This document shows, piece after piece, positions 34,659-42,998 of a DNA stretch of 46,373 nt; the first letter of the stretch is position 1; each line of letters starts with the position of its first letter. A program made the translations under genes and the position numbers. This DNA is from JBBRCX01 sp038204465 (GTDB taxonomy: Bacteria > Planctomycetota > Phycisphaerae > Tepidisphaerales > Tepidisphaeraceae): positions 1-46,373 of the forward strand of contig JBBRCX010000029.1 in the NCBI GenBank assembly GCA_038204465.1. The letters run 5' to 3'. The notes under the pieces are model-generated. The model had not been told where the DNA came from. It saw only the letters and a program-made list of their open reading frames with translations, and did no database searches.

Positions 34659-35474
34659 TCACCGGAACTCTCCAGGATTCATCAACTTCTTCAGACTGTG
34701 CGGCATCATCCCCGCGCTGAACATCCCGCCGTCGACATATACCGTCGTCCCCGTCACGAAGCTGGCATCGTCCGATGCCAGCAGCGCGATCATCTTCGCG
34801 ATCTCCTCGGGCGTCGCCCACCGCTGCAGCGGCGTGATGTCGTCGTTCCACTGTTTCATCGTCTCCGTCAGTGATTTCCCGGATGCATCCGAATAGTCGC
34901 CGCTCATCTCCGTGTTCACCGCCCCCAGATTCACCGCCACCACGCGCACCCCCGCCGGCCCATACAGCGCCGCCAGCTCGAACGTCAGCGCATCGAGCGC
35001 GCCTTTCGCGGCCACATATGCCGCGGATATTCCCGCGCCGCGACGGGAATAGACGCTCGACACGTTGATGATCACGCCGCGCTTCTGCTTCTCCATCACC
35101 TCCGCCGCCCAGCGCGACAGAAATGCCGGCGCCGTCAAAGAAATTCGCAGCGTTTTCTCCCACGACTCCAGGCTGATCTGCCGCATGGTCAACAGCTCGC
35201 GCCACGCCGCGTTATTCACCAGCACGTCGATCCGCCCCCACCGCGCCGACGTCTCCCGGACCGCCTTCTCCGCCGCCACCAGGTCCTGCAGGTCCACGCG
35301 CTGCAGAAGCGGCTCGCCTCCCGCCGCCGTCACCGCGGCCGCCGCTTCCGCCAACTCTTTTTCCAGCACGTCGAGCAGGGCCACGCGATATCCCCGCCGG
35401 GCGAACTCCACCGCCGTCGCGCGGCCGATCCCGCGCGCCGCCCCGGTCACGATCGCCACCGGCCGATCGCTCAT
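34659..35474 (-). CDS. Short-chain dehydrogenase/reductase (SDR)
   Basis: The 271-residue protein is a classical SDR. It shows the cofactor motif VTGAARGIGRA (residues 9-19), DVLEKELA after the second strand, VLVNNAAW (NNAG-type), INVSSVYS with the catalytic Ser, and YVAAK with Tyr153 and Lys157. It ends DDASFVTGTTVYVDGGMFSAG, the standard family finish. The start ATG overlaps the stop of the AstE-like gene (ATGA), so translation is coupled. It oxidises or reduces an alcohol/ketone with NAD(P). The substrate is unknown. Confidence 0.9.
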   Translation of the reverse strand: MSDRPVAIVTGAARGIGRATAVEFARRGYRVALLDVLEKELAEAAAAVTAAGGEPLLQRVDLQDLVAAEKAVRETSARWGRIDVLVNNAAWRELLTMRQISLESWEKTLRISLTAPAFLSRWAAEVMEKQKRGVIINVSSVYSRRGAGISAAYVAAKGALDALTFELAALYGPAGVRVVAVNLGAVNTEMSGDYSDASGKSLTETMKQWNDDITPLQRWATPEEIAKMIALLASDDASFVTGTTVYVDGGMFSAGMMPHSLKKLMNPGEFR

Positions 35475-36394
35475 CGCCCGCCTCCCCCCGCCCGATCCGT
35501 CTCCAGGATCACCGCCAGCGCATCCCCCTGTTTCACCCGCGCGAACGTCTTGAGCACCAGCACCGTCCCCTTTTGCCCCGCGGTCACCTGCTCGAGCTTC
35601 TTTCCCAGCGGATCGCTCACCGTCCCAATCCTCGTCCCCGCTTCGATCCGCTCGCCAAGCTTCACCGCCGGCTCGAAGAAGCCGCTCATCGGCGACTGGT
35701 TGCACAACTGCATGTGCCCCGACTCCGGCCGATCGTCTTCCACCACGTCGCGCACTTTCGACGCCGCCCGCTCCCGCTCGATCATGCCAATCTCTCCCAT
35801 CACGTTCAGACATCCTTCCACGTAAGCCTCGATGCCTTCCGGCTCGCATCTTCCGCCGCCGCCCCACTCCGCGTAAATCGCCGGCACCTTCGCATCGCGC
35901 GCCACCGAAAGCGATCGACCGTTCAGCGCTGCCGTCGTTCCCCAGATGATCGGCAGGTTAAACGCCCGCGCCATCCGCCGCTGCGTCTCGAGGACCTGCC
36001 GGTCCGGGTGCAGCGAGTAACCCGCCATCGGCAGCACCATCAGCGTCGTGCCCCCCGTGTGCAGGTCGATGTAATAGTCCGCGTCGTGGATCAGCTCCGC
36101 CAGCGCATGCGCGATCCGCTCCGTCGGCTTGCCGTCCGCGCGCCCCGGGCAAACCCGCGCCAGGTCCAACCCGTCGTCGCCGACCCGGTCACCATTTACG
36201 AACGCCGGCTCATTCACCACCGGCGCCAGTGTCAACCTCCCGCGCAGGCCCGCCGGCCTCACCGCTTTCATCAGCCGCCGAATCGCCGCCATCGGCTCAA
36301 ACTCATCCCCATGCACGCCTCCGGTCACCAGCAGCCGCGGCCCCGGCGCCTCTCCAACGACGTGTACGCGCTGCAATTCCACTAGGTCGCCCAT
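35471..36394 (-). CDS. Succinylglutamate desuccinylase/aspartoacylase (AstE/AspA)-like deacylase
   Basis: This is a zinc carboxypeptidase-fold deacylase (307 residues). GGVHGDEFEPMAAIRRL holds the first ligands (His28, Glu31). NEPAFVNGDR and DGLDLARVCPG are the substrate-binding loops (family DLNR.FPG). YYIDLHTGG gives His112, and AIYAEWGGGG probably holds the catalytic Glu. The C-terminal domain is a beta-barrel (GKKLEQVTAGQKGTVLVL). Relatives deacylate N-acyl amino acids, including N-acetyl-diaminobutyrate in ectoine breakdown. It is translationally coupled to the SDR downstream, and the M81 peptidase gene lies 94 bases upstream. Confidence 0.85.
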   Translation of the reverse strand: MGDLVELQRVHVVGEAPGPRLLVTGGVHGDEFEPMAAIRRLMKAVRPAGLRGRLTLAPVVNEPAFVNGDRVGDDGLDLARVCPGRADGKPTERIAHALAELIHDADYYIDLHTGGTTLMVLPMAGYSLHPDRQVLETQRRMARAFNLPIIWGTTAALNGRSLSVARDAKVPAIYAEWGGGGRCEPEGIEAYVEGCLNVMGEIGMIERERAASKVRDVVEDDRPESGHMQLCNQSPMSGFFEPAVKLGERIEAGTRIGTVSDPLGKKLEQVTAGQKGTVLVLKTFARVKQGDALAVILETDRAGGGGR

Positions 36395-36419
36395 GGTAAA
36401 TCCTGCGCAAGACTATCCG

Positions 36420-36449
36420 CCACAGATGCACAGCGATCAACACCGATGA
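36420..36449 (+). repeat. CAC(A/C)GATG dispersed repeat
   Basis: ACAGATGCACAGCGATC then AACACCGATGAG resembles the three-unit repeat at 34505-34533. It lies between the MlrC-like and AstE-like genes. I see no terminator or promoter here. Confidence 0.45.
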
Positions 36450-36488
36450 GAACCGCCGATCCATCGCAACTGCTACAAATGCACTTTT

Positions 36489-37970
36489 TTAAATCTTCCA
36501 GCGCGCATCACGCTCGAATGGAAACATTGGCCGCCTGCGGCGCCGATAGTTCAGCCGTCGGATGTCCGCGGTCGTCACGCCCGGCGTGTCGACGCGGATG
36601 AAACTCTTGCAAACCTCCCGATACGCCGCCACCGGCGCATGCACTCCCTTCGCTACGAGAATGCGAAACGACGCCGGGTCGAGCTGGCAGCTCGTCAACT
36701 GCTTCATGCTGAACGGAACCATCCGGCGTGAGGTGAGCATGAGCGTCAGGCCCGCATCCGTGCGCACCACAGCCGAGCGGCCCTGATCGAAATCGGTAAA
36801 CCCGCCGTGCCGCGCGTCCGGCTCCTTGAACTTCCCGTCATAGCATCCCACCACCACAAACTCCGCCTCCAGCGGCCCTCCAACCGAATCGATCGACTTC
36901 CCGCCCGCCCGCAGCCGCACCCGCGCTCCTGCACCCGCCGCCTCCGCCTGCCGCTCCGATTCCTCATCGCACAGGCAGACGAACGCGCCACCCATTGCGC
37001 GCTGGTGCAGCGCCTGCGCCAACACGGTTGAATCACCCGGCGAGCCCCCGCCAACATTATCCCCCATGTCCAGCAGGCACACCGGCCCTTCCAACTCCCC
37101 CGCCCGCACAACCGCCTCCTCGACGCTGATGAAGTTTCCAATGAATTGCTCGCGCCGCTCCCACAGGTCCGCGGCCAATTCATTCGCCAGCCGCCGCGCG
37201 AGTTGCGGATCATTGTCGGTAACGACCATAGCCGACGATCCCATCTCCGCGGTGTCGCCATACGGGAACCCGAGCATCAAGCTGCTCGAAAGCACGCGGC
37301 GGTCCTCGCGCAGTCGTTCTGCCTTCTCATACCAGGGCCGGCAAGGCGGCCGCGAGGTGTCCTGACATTCGATGTTGATCGCCATCGGCGGAAACGCGCC
37401 CGCCTGCGTCGGGTTCACCTCCAGGTTCAGCGTCCGAACCATCAGCCGGGCCGCTTCGACCCCGCGCTCGCGCTGGTCGATATGGGGATTGGTTTGATAT
37501 GCGATCATCGCATTGGTCGCATCGACCATCCGCTGCGACAGGTTCGCGTGCGGGTCGGCCGTCGCGATGATCGGCAGGCTCCCCCCGACCCGATCGCGCA
37601 AGGCGCGGAGCCAGAAGCCGTCCGCATCCGGCTGGCTCTCGCTGCTGGTCGCGCCGTGCGGCGCGGCAAGAATGCCATCCAATTCTCCGGCCCGCTCGAC
37701 GTCCTCCAGCATCATCCCGACCAATTGCGACATCGCCTCGTCGCTCACCACGCCGTAAGGCAGCGCCCGCGCCGCGAATAGCGGCACCGCCTCGAGGCCC
37801 CCCTCCTCCAGGCCCGCGAAGAATCCGCCAATCTCGTGATGGGCCCCCGCGAAATGGTCGCGCACCGCCTCGCCGCGCAGCAGCACGTCGCGCTCAAATT
37901 CCGCCAGCCCCGTCCGCGCGTGCAGAAATGTATTCGACTCCTGGATCAGCGCTACGATCCCCACGCGCAA
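36489..37970 (-). CDS. M81 family metallopeptidase (MlrC-like)
   Basis: The 493-residue protein matches MlrC, the zinc peptidase named for the last step of microcystin breakdown, and related proteins found widely in opine, peptide and amide catabolism. It begins RVGIVALIQESNTFL (the family IAGFxHETNTF strand, here QESNTF). GILAAPHGAT, ATADPHANLSQRMVDAT and YQTNPHIDQRERG carry the His/Asp metal ligands, and LDMGDNVGGGSPGDST is the glycine-rich loop. The C-terminal domain ends MFPFERDARW. The start is TTG at 37970, supported by a GGGAG site six bases upstream. It is the first gene of the minus-strand cluster. Confidence 0.88.
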   Translation of the reverse strand: MRVGIVALIQESNTFLHARTGLAEFERDVLLRGEAVRDHFAGAHHEIGGFFAGLEEGGLEAVPLFAARALPYGVVSDEAMSQLVGMMLEDVERAGELDGILAAPHGATSSESQPDADGFWLRALRDRVGGSLPIIATADPHANLSQRMVDATNAMIAYQTNPHIDQRERGVEAARLMVRTLNLEVNPTQAGAFPPMAINIECQDTSRPPCRPWYEKAERLREDRRVLSSSLMLGFPYGDTAEMGSSAMVVTDNDPQLARRLANELAADLWERREQFIGNFISVEEAVVRAGELEGPVCLLDMGDNVGGGSPGDSTVLAQALHQRAMGGAFVCLCDEESERQAEAAGAGARVRLRAGGKSIDSVGGPLEAEFVVVGCYDGKFKEPDARHGGFTDFDQGRSAVVRTDAGLTLMLTSRRMVPFSMKQLTSCQLDPASFRILVAKGVHAPVAAYREVCKSFIRVDTPGVTTADIRRLNYRRRRRPMFPFERDARWKI

Positions 37971-38169
37971 GGCGATCTCCCGCTAAACCGCCGGCTATCC
38001 GCCGGTGTCGCCCTACTATCCCAAGATGTAACGGGTGTCGCCAGACCGTCGGCGCCAGCGGCGGGCTTATTACATGCAGCAAGGACGAGCGCGCCTCGAT
38101 AGGCAGCGCCGCGCGGTAGCTGGGGTGAGGCGTAAGCAGCTAGCTTAGACAGCGTTCTGGCGCGAAGGA

Positions 38170-39333
38170 TTAGAAATCGCTTCCCCCGGAATCTCCTCCG
38201 CCGCCGCCAGAATCCGACCCGCCTCCCCCGCCCCCGAAATCGCCGCCGCTCGAGCTGCCGAAGTCGGCGCCGCTGCTGCCGCTGCTGTCGGATCCGAAGT
38301 CCGACCCGGAGCTGGAGAAGCCGGTGTCATGGCCGGGATCGGAGGAGCTGCCGCCGCTGTCGCCAGCGCCGCCGCCGGGTAACGGGCCCGCCGAGCCTTG
38401 ATCGCGATGGGAGAATTTGTCCTGCGCCCAGCCGCCCAGCGCGCCGCCGAGCAAGCCTCCCAGCAGTCCGGTGCCGAAGCCACCGCCCCGGCCGCCGCCG
38501 TACCCGGGGCCGGGACCGTAGCCGCCGCCCGGCTGAGGATAATTCCCTGGTCCCCCAGAACCCGGCCCATAACCGCCGGCGCGCCCGCGGAACAATCCGC
38601 GCACGACCATGATCACAATCAACACGCCAACGCCCATGCAGATCAGCGTTCCCATTCCACCGCCGCCGCCGCACGAAGGCCTTGTGCTGTAGGGGAAGTT
38701 CCCACCCGGCTGACCGCCGGTCGGCGATCCCGCGCCGCCGCCGGTCGGCGATGCAGCGCCGCCGCCAGTCGCTCCGCCCCCGGAGACGGCGCTGCCGCTG
38801 CCTCCGTGCGCCGCCGCGTTCTGGTCCATGTGCTTCTGCACGTATTTCACGGTGCGCAGCAGGGCATCGTCATACTGTTTCTTTCCCAGCGCATCTCTCA
38901 GCCCGGGAGTCATCAGCTCACGATCGTGCGGCGCGAACAGCCACTGGCTGGTCTTGTCGCCGATCGCGATTTCAAAGTGGGCCGGCTTCATGCAGATCAG
39001 CAGGAACACGCCCTCCATGCCAAGTTCCTTGCCGCGCTTTTGCGCCCACTGGGGAAAAAACTGGTTCCCCTGCGCGCTCGCGTCGCTCTGCAGCTCGTCG
39101 GGAATCTGCGGATAGGTCTCGACCATCAGCGTATGGCCGCTGTGGCTCTTCTTGATCTGCTCGATCCGGTCATTCGCCTCCTGGATCGCGGCATCGCTGA
39201 AAATCTTCGCGTTGTCCTTCACCTGTGCGCCGACCGGCGCCGCGGCAAAGGCCATCAGCCACGCCAGCGGCGCAACCAACGCGGCCAGCGTCATGACCCG
39301 TCCGCTCGCTCGACCCATCTGGGCAACTCGCAT
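38170..39333 (-). CDS. TPM-domain exported protein with glycine-rich tail (387 aa)
   Basis: The ATG at 39333 has AAAGGAG six bases upstream. After a signal peptide (ending near AAPVGA) comes a TPM/YgcG domain: DNAKIFSDAAIQEANDRIEQIKKSHSG, GVFLLICMKPAHFEIAIGDKTSQW, and RDALGKKQYDDALLRTVKYVQKHM. A membrane helix (MGTLICMGVGVLIVIMVV) follows, and then about 150 residues of Gly/Ser-rich repeats (GGYGPG, SSGSDFGSDSSG, DFGGGGGGSDSGGG). This is the usual YgcG layout: outer TPM domain, helix, glycine tail. The tail would be cytoplasmic. Some TPM proteins are phosphatases of the photosystem II repair cycle; bacterial roles are not settled. A paralogue lies directly upstream. Confidence 0.85.
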   Translation of the reverse strand: MRVAQMGRASGRVMTLAALVAPLAWLMAFAAAPVGAQVKDNAKIFSDAAIQEANDRIEQIKKSHSGHTLMVETYPQIPDELQSDASAQGNQFFPQWAQKRGKELGMEGVFLLICMKPAHFEIAIGDKTSQWLFAPHDRELMTPGLRDALGKKQYDDALLRTVKYVQKHMDQNAAAHGGSGSAVSGGGATGGGAASPTGGGAGSPTGGQPGGNFPYSTRPSCGGGGGMGTLICMGVGVLIVIMVVRGLFRGRAGGYGPGSGGPGNYPQPGGGYGPGPGYGGGRGGGFGTGLLGGLLGGALGGWAQDKFSHRDQGSAGPLPGGGAGDSGGSSSDPGHDTGFSSSGSDFGSDSSGSSGADFGSSSGGDFGGGGGGSDSGGGGGDSGGSDF

Positions 39334-39415
39334 CGTGCGCTCCTTTGGCCCGCGCGTTGGCGGACCTTGCCGTTACCTTAAGACCCCCGGGCCTGCGGCG
39401 CGAACTATAAAAGCA

Positions 39416-40213
39416 TCAAAGCTTTGGAGTCAGCCCCGGCCCCGCGCTCTTCTCCCGCTCGCTCGCGGCGCGCCCTTCGGGCGGGGGCAGATCGCTGCCG
39501 GGCTGCGGCGTCGGCCGGGCATCGCCCCTCGGATCAGGGTCAGGGACGCGACGAGGGCCTTCGTCAGGCGGAATGCTGGTGGGCGTATCATGCCGCGGCT
39601 CGGTTCCGGGCCCGGTGGTGCTGCCGGGTCGCGTTGTCGGGGCAGAACCCGTTTCCGCGCCGCCAGCGCCGAAGTCAGAGCCGCCTCCGCTTCCTTGTGT
39701 CGCTGATTGTGCCGCCCGGGCATTCTCCTGCAGCCGCGCCTGAGCGAACTCGACCGCGCCGACCAGGCCCTTGTCAAACTGCCCTGCCTTGAAATCCGTC
39801 TGCAGCCTGCGGACCAATTCGTCGCGGTCCTTCGGCCCGAAGAACTTCTCGCTCGTGACCTTCCCCACTCCCACCTGCAGGTGCCGCGGCTGCATGCTGA
39901 CGAGAATGAAAATCCCGTTCACGCCCAGCGCCCGCGCGCGCTGCGTCACCCAATCGTTGTAAAAACGATTCTCTCCCTTCCGCTCCAGGTCCTGGCGCAG
40001 CTCTTCCGGAATCGCCGGATACGTCTCCACCATCAGATCGCGGCCCGACTGGGTCTTGATCGCGCGGAGCGTCTCGTTCACGCGTGCGATCGTCGCGGGA
40101 TCGAACACATCGCCGCCATCCACCACGCAGGGCCGCAGCGCCAGCGCGGTCGACGAAGCGATCAGAATGACCAACAGCGTCAGGGGCAAAGTCAATCGAG
40201 GGAATGGTTTCAT
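39416..40213 (-). CDS. TPM-domain exported protein, paralogue (265 aa)
   Basis: The ATG at 40213 has GGAGA seven bases upstream. A signal peptide (TLPLTLLVILIASSTALA) is followed by a TPM domain similar to the neighbour: GDVFDPATIARVNETLRAIKTQSGRDLMVETYPAIPEELRQD, GIFILVSMQPRHLQVGVGK, FDKGLVGAVEFAQARL. The tail from residue 175 is Gly/Pro/Thr-rich with PTTRPGSTTGPGTEP. There is no later membrane helix, so it is periplasmic or surface-located. The two TPM genes are 82 bases apart in one direction and presumably arose by tandem duplication. It lies 84 bases after tsaE. Confidence 0.8.
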   Translation of the reverse strand: MKPFPRLTLPLTLLVILIASSTALALRPCVVDGGDVFDPATIARVNETLRAIKTQSGRDLMVETYPAIPEELRQDLERKGENRFYNDWVTQRARALGVNGIFILVSMQPRHLQVGVGKVTSEKFFGPKDRDELVRRLQTDFKAGQFDKGLVGAVEFAQARLQENARAAQSATQGSGGGSDFGAGGAETGSAPTTRPGSTTGPGTEPRHDTPTSIPPDEGPRRVPDPDPRGDARPTPQPGSDLPPPEGRAASEREKSAGPGLTPKL

Positions 40214-40297
40214 CTGCGTCTCTCCGTGAATGCGAACGGGCGCGAGCGCCGGACGCACACGATAAAGGCATGCCGCAAGTTTTGTTAACGAACAAAC

Positions 40298-40750
40298 TCA
40301 CCCGGGCTGCGTGATCTGGATGCGCCGCGTCTCCTGATCGACCGGCTCGATCCGGACTTCGATCCGATCGCGCGGAAGCAGCGTCTCGACGCGGTCGGCC
40401 CACTCCACCACGACGATGCCCCCCTCCTCGAGCAATTCCGCGAAGCCAATCCCCTCGAAATCGCCGGGGCCGTTCACGCGATAGGCGTCGAGGTGATAGA
40501 CCGTCAGTCGCTGCGGCGAATCCTTCGACGCGTCGTACACGTTGAGCAGTACAAACGTCGGACTCGACACCACCCGGGCGTCTCCGCCGAACCCCCGCAC
40601 CAGGCCGCGCACGAACTGCGTCTTGCCCGCGCCCAGGTCGCCATATAGCGCGACGCACACGCCCCCGCTCAGACCGCAAGCCAGTTTTGCCGCCAGCGCC
40701 TCGGTCTCGGCCACGCTGGATGAAAGATGTTGCTCGCGCCGGAGGTCCAA
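40298..40750 (-). CDS. tsaE: tRNA threonylcarbamoyladenosine biosynthesis ATPase TsaE
   Basis: TsaE is the small ATPase of the TsaBDE complex that adds threonylcarbamoyl to A37 of ANN-reading tRNAs. The 150-residue length is standard. The Walker A motif is GDLGAGKT (residues 37-44), followed by the switch segment SSPTFVLLNVYD, HLDAYRVNG and VVVEWADR (the conserved E-W pair near the ATP site). The start is TTG at 40750, with AAGGA upstream. It lies nine bases after the thiL stop, so the pair is an operon. Confidence 0.92.
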   Translation of the reverse strand: MDLRREQHLSSSVAETEALAAKLACGLSGGVCVALYGDLGAGKTQFVRGLVRGFGGDARVVSSPTFVLLNVYDASKDSPQRLTVYHLDAYRVNGPGDFEGIGFAELLEEGGIVVVEWADRVETLLPRDRIEVRIEPVDQETRRIQITQPG

Positions 40751-40759
40751 GCAAATCCT

Positions 40760-41644
40760 TTACAGCCCGTGCTCCCACGCCCGCGGCTCCAGCGGCTCCC
40801 GCGCCTTCATGCTCTCCAGCCACATCCCCGGCTCTTCTACGATGGTGCCGATCCTCCTGGCCACAGCCGATTCGAATTCCGGCGACGTAAACAAAAGCTC
40901 ATAGTCCTCCCCGTCATGAAGCGCATGGTCCAGCGGGCTGCGCCGATCCAGCCGGAACATCCGCTGCGCATCGTCGTGAATCGGGATCGCATCCGCGTGC
41001 AGTACCGCCCCGACCCTGCTCTGATCGCAGATCTGCTTCAGATCGCGCGACAGCCCATCGCTCAGATCGATCATCGAGCTCACCTCGCAGGCCTGCACCA
41101 GCTGCTGCGCCAGCACCACGCGCGGAACGAACGACATGTGCCGCCCCAGAAAGCTCCCGCCCAGCGGGCCCGTTACGTAGATCGCGTCGCCGGCCTTTGC
41201 GCCGCCGCGCGTAACGGGCTCCCTGAAACAATGCGCCAGGATGGTCACTGACACTGCGAGCTTTCCCTCCCATGACGCCGTGTCCCCGCCAACGATCGGG
41301 CACGAGAACGGATCGGCCGCCTCGCGCAGGCCGAGGTACAGCTCCTTCGCATATTCGACGCCGCCGCCGCGCGGCAGCGCCACGGTCGCGACCGCCGCCG
41401 CCGGCATGCACGCCATCGCCGCGCAGTCCGAGAGGTTCCGGTTCATCGCCTTGCGCCCGATCTCCCGCGGCGAGTGCACCTTCGAATCGAAGTGAACGCC
41501 ATCCAGCACCTGGTCCGCGCCGACGACCAGCAGGTCCTTCCCCCAATCCATCACCGCCAGGTCGTCCCCCGGCCCCACGCGCACCATCGGTGACGAAAGC
41601 GTCTGCGACCGAATCCACTCAATGAAATCGAACTCGCCAGCCAT
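40760..41644 (-). CDS. thiL: Thiamine-monophosphate kinase
   Basis: ThiL phosphorylates thiamine monophosphate to the active diphosphate cofactor. The 294-residue product shows VRVGPGDDLAVMD (nucleotide/metal Asp pair), DQVLDGVHFD, NLSDCAAMACMPAAA, IVGGDTASW, VTGPLGGSFLGRHMSF, SSMIDLSDGLSRDL and LHDGEDYELLFT in the expected order. Asp residues in these loops bind the magnesium ions. It is followed by tsaE at nine bases, and a gene-poor boundary and the toxin-antitoxin island lie upstream. Confidence 0.93.
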   Translation of the reverse strand: MAGEFDFIEWIRSQTLSSPMVRVGPGDDLAVMDWGKDLLVVGADQVLDGVHFDSKVHSPREIGRKAMNRNLSDCAAMACMPAAAVATVALPRGGGVEYAKELYLGLREAADPFSCPIVGGDTASWEGKLAVSVTILAHCFREPVTRGGAKAGDAIYVTGPLGGSFLGRHMSFVPRVVLAQQLVQACEVSSMIDLSDGLSRDLKQICDQSRVGAVLHADAIPIHDDAQRMFRLDRRSPLDHALHDGEDYELLFTSPEFESAVARRIGTIVEEPGMWLESMKAREPLEPRAWEHGL

Positions 41645-41698
41645 CGGCCAGAAGGATACCCGAGCGCGAGGGGAAAGAGACGATGGAGTCGGGATGGA

Positions 41699-41727
41699 GT
41701 AGTGGTTCAGAAGTGGTTCAGTTTGAA
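41699..41727 (+). repeat. Left inverted repeat of the toxin-antitoxin island
   Basis: AGTGGTTCAGTTTGAA (41712-41727) is an exact inverted match of 43379-43394. The first ten bases are also present as a direct duplicate at 41701-41710. The pair encloses the small ORF, antitoxin, toxin and basic protein genes. Confidence 0.75.
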
Positions 41728-41924
41728 TAAATCAGGGTGAAAACCCGCCGCCAGACTACCGCCATGCACACGGTGTGGAAAACTGCGGCCACGAGCAATG
41801 GCAGCGGTCGTCTCGCGCGTATCAGACCGAAGTAGATTGAAAACTGCACCGTCGTCAATGCGACAAACAGAGCGACCGTGCACGCATTGTCAAGCTCAAA
41901 CAAAATAGCCCCGGAACTGTTCAA
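41718..41924 (-). CDS. Possible small membrane protein (68 aa or shorter)
   Basis: The frame encodes two hydrophobic helices (CTVALFVALTTVQFSIYFGLI and LPLLVAAVFHTVCMAVVW) separated by RARRP, a plausible small integral membrane protein. The start is unclear: the first codon (TTG at 41924) lies in the terminator hairpin of the antitoxin gene, and no binding site is seen. The stop codon falls in the left inverted repeat. It may be a decayed gene or an accidental frame. Confidence 0.3.
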   Translation of the reverse strand: MNSSGAILFELDNACTVALFVALTTVQFSIYFGLIRARRPLPLLVAAVFHTVCMAVVWRRVFTLIYSN

Positions 41925-41940
41925 GCTCCGGGGCCAATGA
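41900..41940 (-). terminator. Terminator after the antitoxin gene
   Basis: On the minus strand GCCCCGGA pairs with TCCGGGGC around an 11-base loop, followed by TATTTTGTTTG. It stands 17 bases after the antitoxin stop. Confidence 0.7.
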
Positions 41941-41953
41941 ACGTCATTTCCGT

Positions 41954-42427
41954 TTACGGCGACGTTGGATCGAATTCGGTGATCGGCTGTGCGAGGGCTT
42001 TGGCGATCTTCTCTAAAGTTAATCGCGTCGGGCTGATCTCGCCGTTCTCGATTCTGCTAATGTGCGGCTGCGGAAGGTCCGCCTTATCTGCCAGTTGTTC
42101 CTGCGTAAGTCCGGCTCGCTTTCGCAACTCACGAACCCGGGCGCCCGCATAGTTCGACCACTTCGTAACCTTCTCGTTGCGACCAACTGGGGCAATAACC
42201 GGGATCAGTGTTCCGACCTTCGGCAACAACATTTCCCGGATGGTTTGCTCGCCTTCCTCCATCTCTTCTGGAGATTGACCCATAGCCTGCAACACCTCTC
42301 CCAGATCTCCGCGATCATCCTCGGAGAGACCGCCCATAAGAAAGGCTACGGTCTTGCACAAGAGAACCCAAAGCTCAACATCCGAACTTGTACCCTGCTC
42401 CCTTCTCGACTTAGTTTTCACGCTCAT
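41954..42427 (-). CDS. XRE-family antitoxin-like regulator (157 aa)
   Basis: The C-terminal 60 residues form a Cro/CI-type helix-turn-helix: ARVRELRKRAGLTQEQLADKADLPQPHISRIENGEISP, with the recognition helix around residues 121-128. The first 85 residues are a separate helical domain (DVELWVLLCKTVAFLMGGLSEDDRGDL) that I do not recognise. It could bind the toxin. AGGAGA stands six bases before the ATG at 42427. The gene follows the toxin by 44 bases in the order of HigBA systems. Palindromes upstream of the toxin are candidate operators for this protein. Confidence 0.8.
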   Translation of the reverse strand: MSVKTKSRREQGTSSDVELWVLLCKTVAFLMGGLSEDDRGDLGEVLQAMGQSPEEMEEGEQTIREMLLPKVGTLIPVIAPVGRNEKVTKWSNYAGARVRELRKRAGLTQEQLADKADLPQPHISRIENGEISPTRLTLEKIAKALAQPITEFDPTSP

Positions 42428-42471
42428 CGCTATTCTCCTGTTCTGTCTAGAGCCCACGTAACACACTCATC

Positions 42472-42945
42472 CTATGGACCCGACCCTTCCCGCTCTTGCC
42501 GCGCCAAGGCGGCTTGGCTAGCCGCTGCTAACAGCGTGCCGTATTCTCCTGCCATATACGCGCGCACTCGACGCCGAATGCGGACCTTCACGGTCTGTGG
42601 CGTCGGACCGTTGTTTTGCTTTAAGGTCGCTCCTACGACCACGATCGTGCGCATGTGCTTGTCCACGTAATAAAACACGCGTACATTCTTGCCGCCTAGA
42701 ACACCGCCTTTGTCCCGCAGCTCATAAAAGTCTTCGATCGCGTCGATTGAGACGACCAAGCTGTGTGTCGGATCATCCTGTCGCGCGATCTCTTGCAGCT
42801 GCTCGGCCAAGTGCGAGTACTGTGCTTCGTCCAAAAACTTCATGGCCTCGTCGAATACGAAGTCGACGATCGCGACACTCCATTTGTACCCCGGACGCCG
42901 ACCGCCTCCGGCATGGACGCCCACCTTCAACCTACTCTGTCGCAT
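42472..42945 (-). CDS. Toxin-like protein, RelE/HigB-type fold suspected (157 aa)
   Basis: The central region EDFYELRDKGGVLGGKNVRVFYYVDKHMRTIVVVGATLKQNNGPTPQ matches the strand pattern of phage-derived Gp49/HigB-type toxins (E-L-R, then VRVFY, then a strand and K-x-x-x-TP). The extra N-terminal segment (KWSVAIVDFVFDEAMKFLDEAQYSHLAEQLQEIARQ) and a C-terminal Arg-rich region (RIRRRVRAYMAGEYG) are longer than in minimal HigB (about 100 residues). It sits upstream of the XRE gene, the usual order for HigBA. As a toxin it would cleave mRNA at the ribosome. That function is inferred. Confidence 0.7.
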   Translation of the reverse strand: MRQSRLKVGVHAGGGRRPGYKWSVAIVDFVFDEAMKFLDEAQYSHLAEQLQEIARQDDPTHSLVVSIDAIEDFYELRDKGGVLGGKNVRVFYYVDKHMRTIVVVGATLKQNNGPTPQTVKVRIRRRVRAYMAGEYGTLLAAASQAALARQEREGSGP

Positions 42946-42998
42946 GGGTATCCTCCGATGAGTATTTGCGGTGGCGTCCGTGCCTTTCCGCTAATTCA

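Noticed and set aside
37971..38169. Small RNA or riboswitch in the 200-base gap before the MlrC-like gene
   Set aside because: Several GC-rich hairpins (GCCGG/CCGGC) can be drawn, but none matches a known riboswitch pattern and open frames there are not gene-like.
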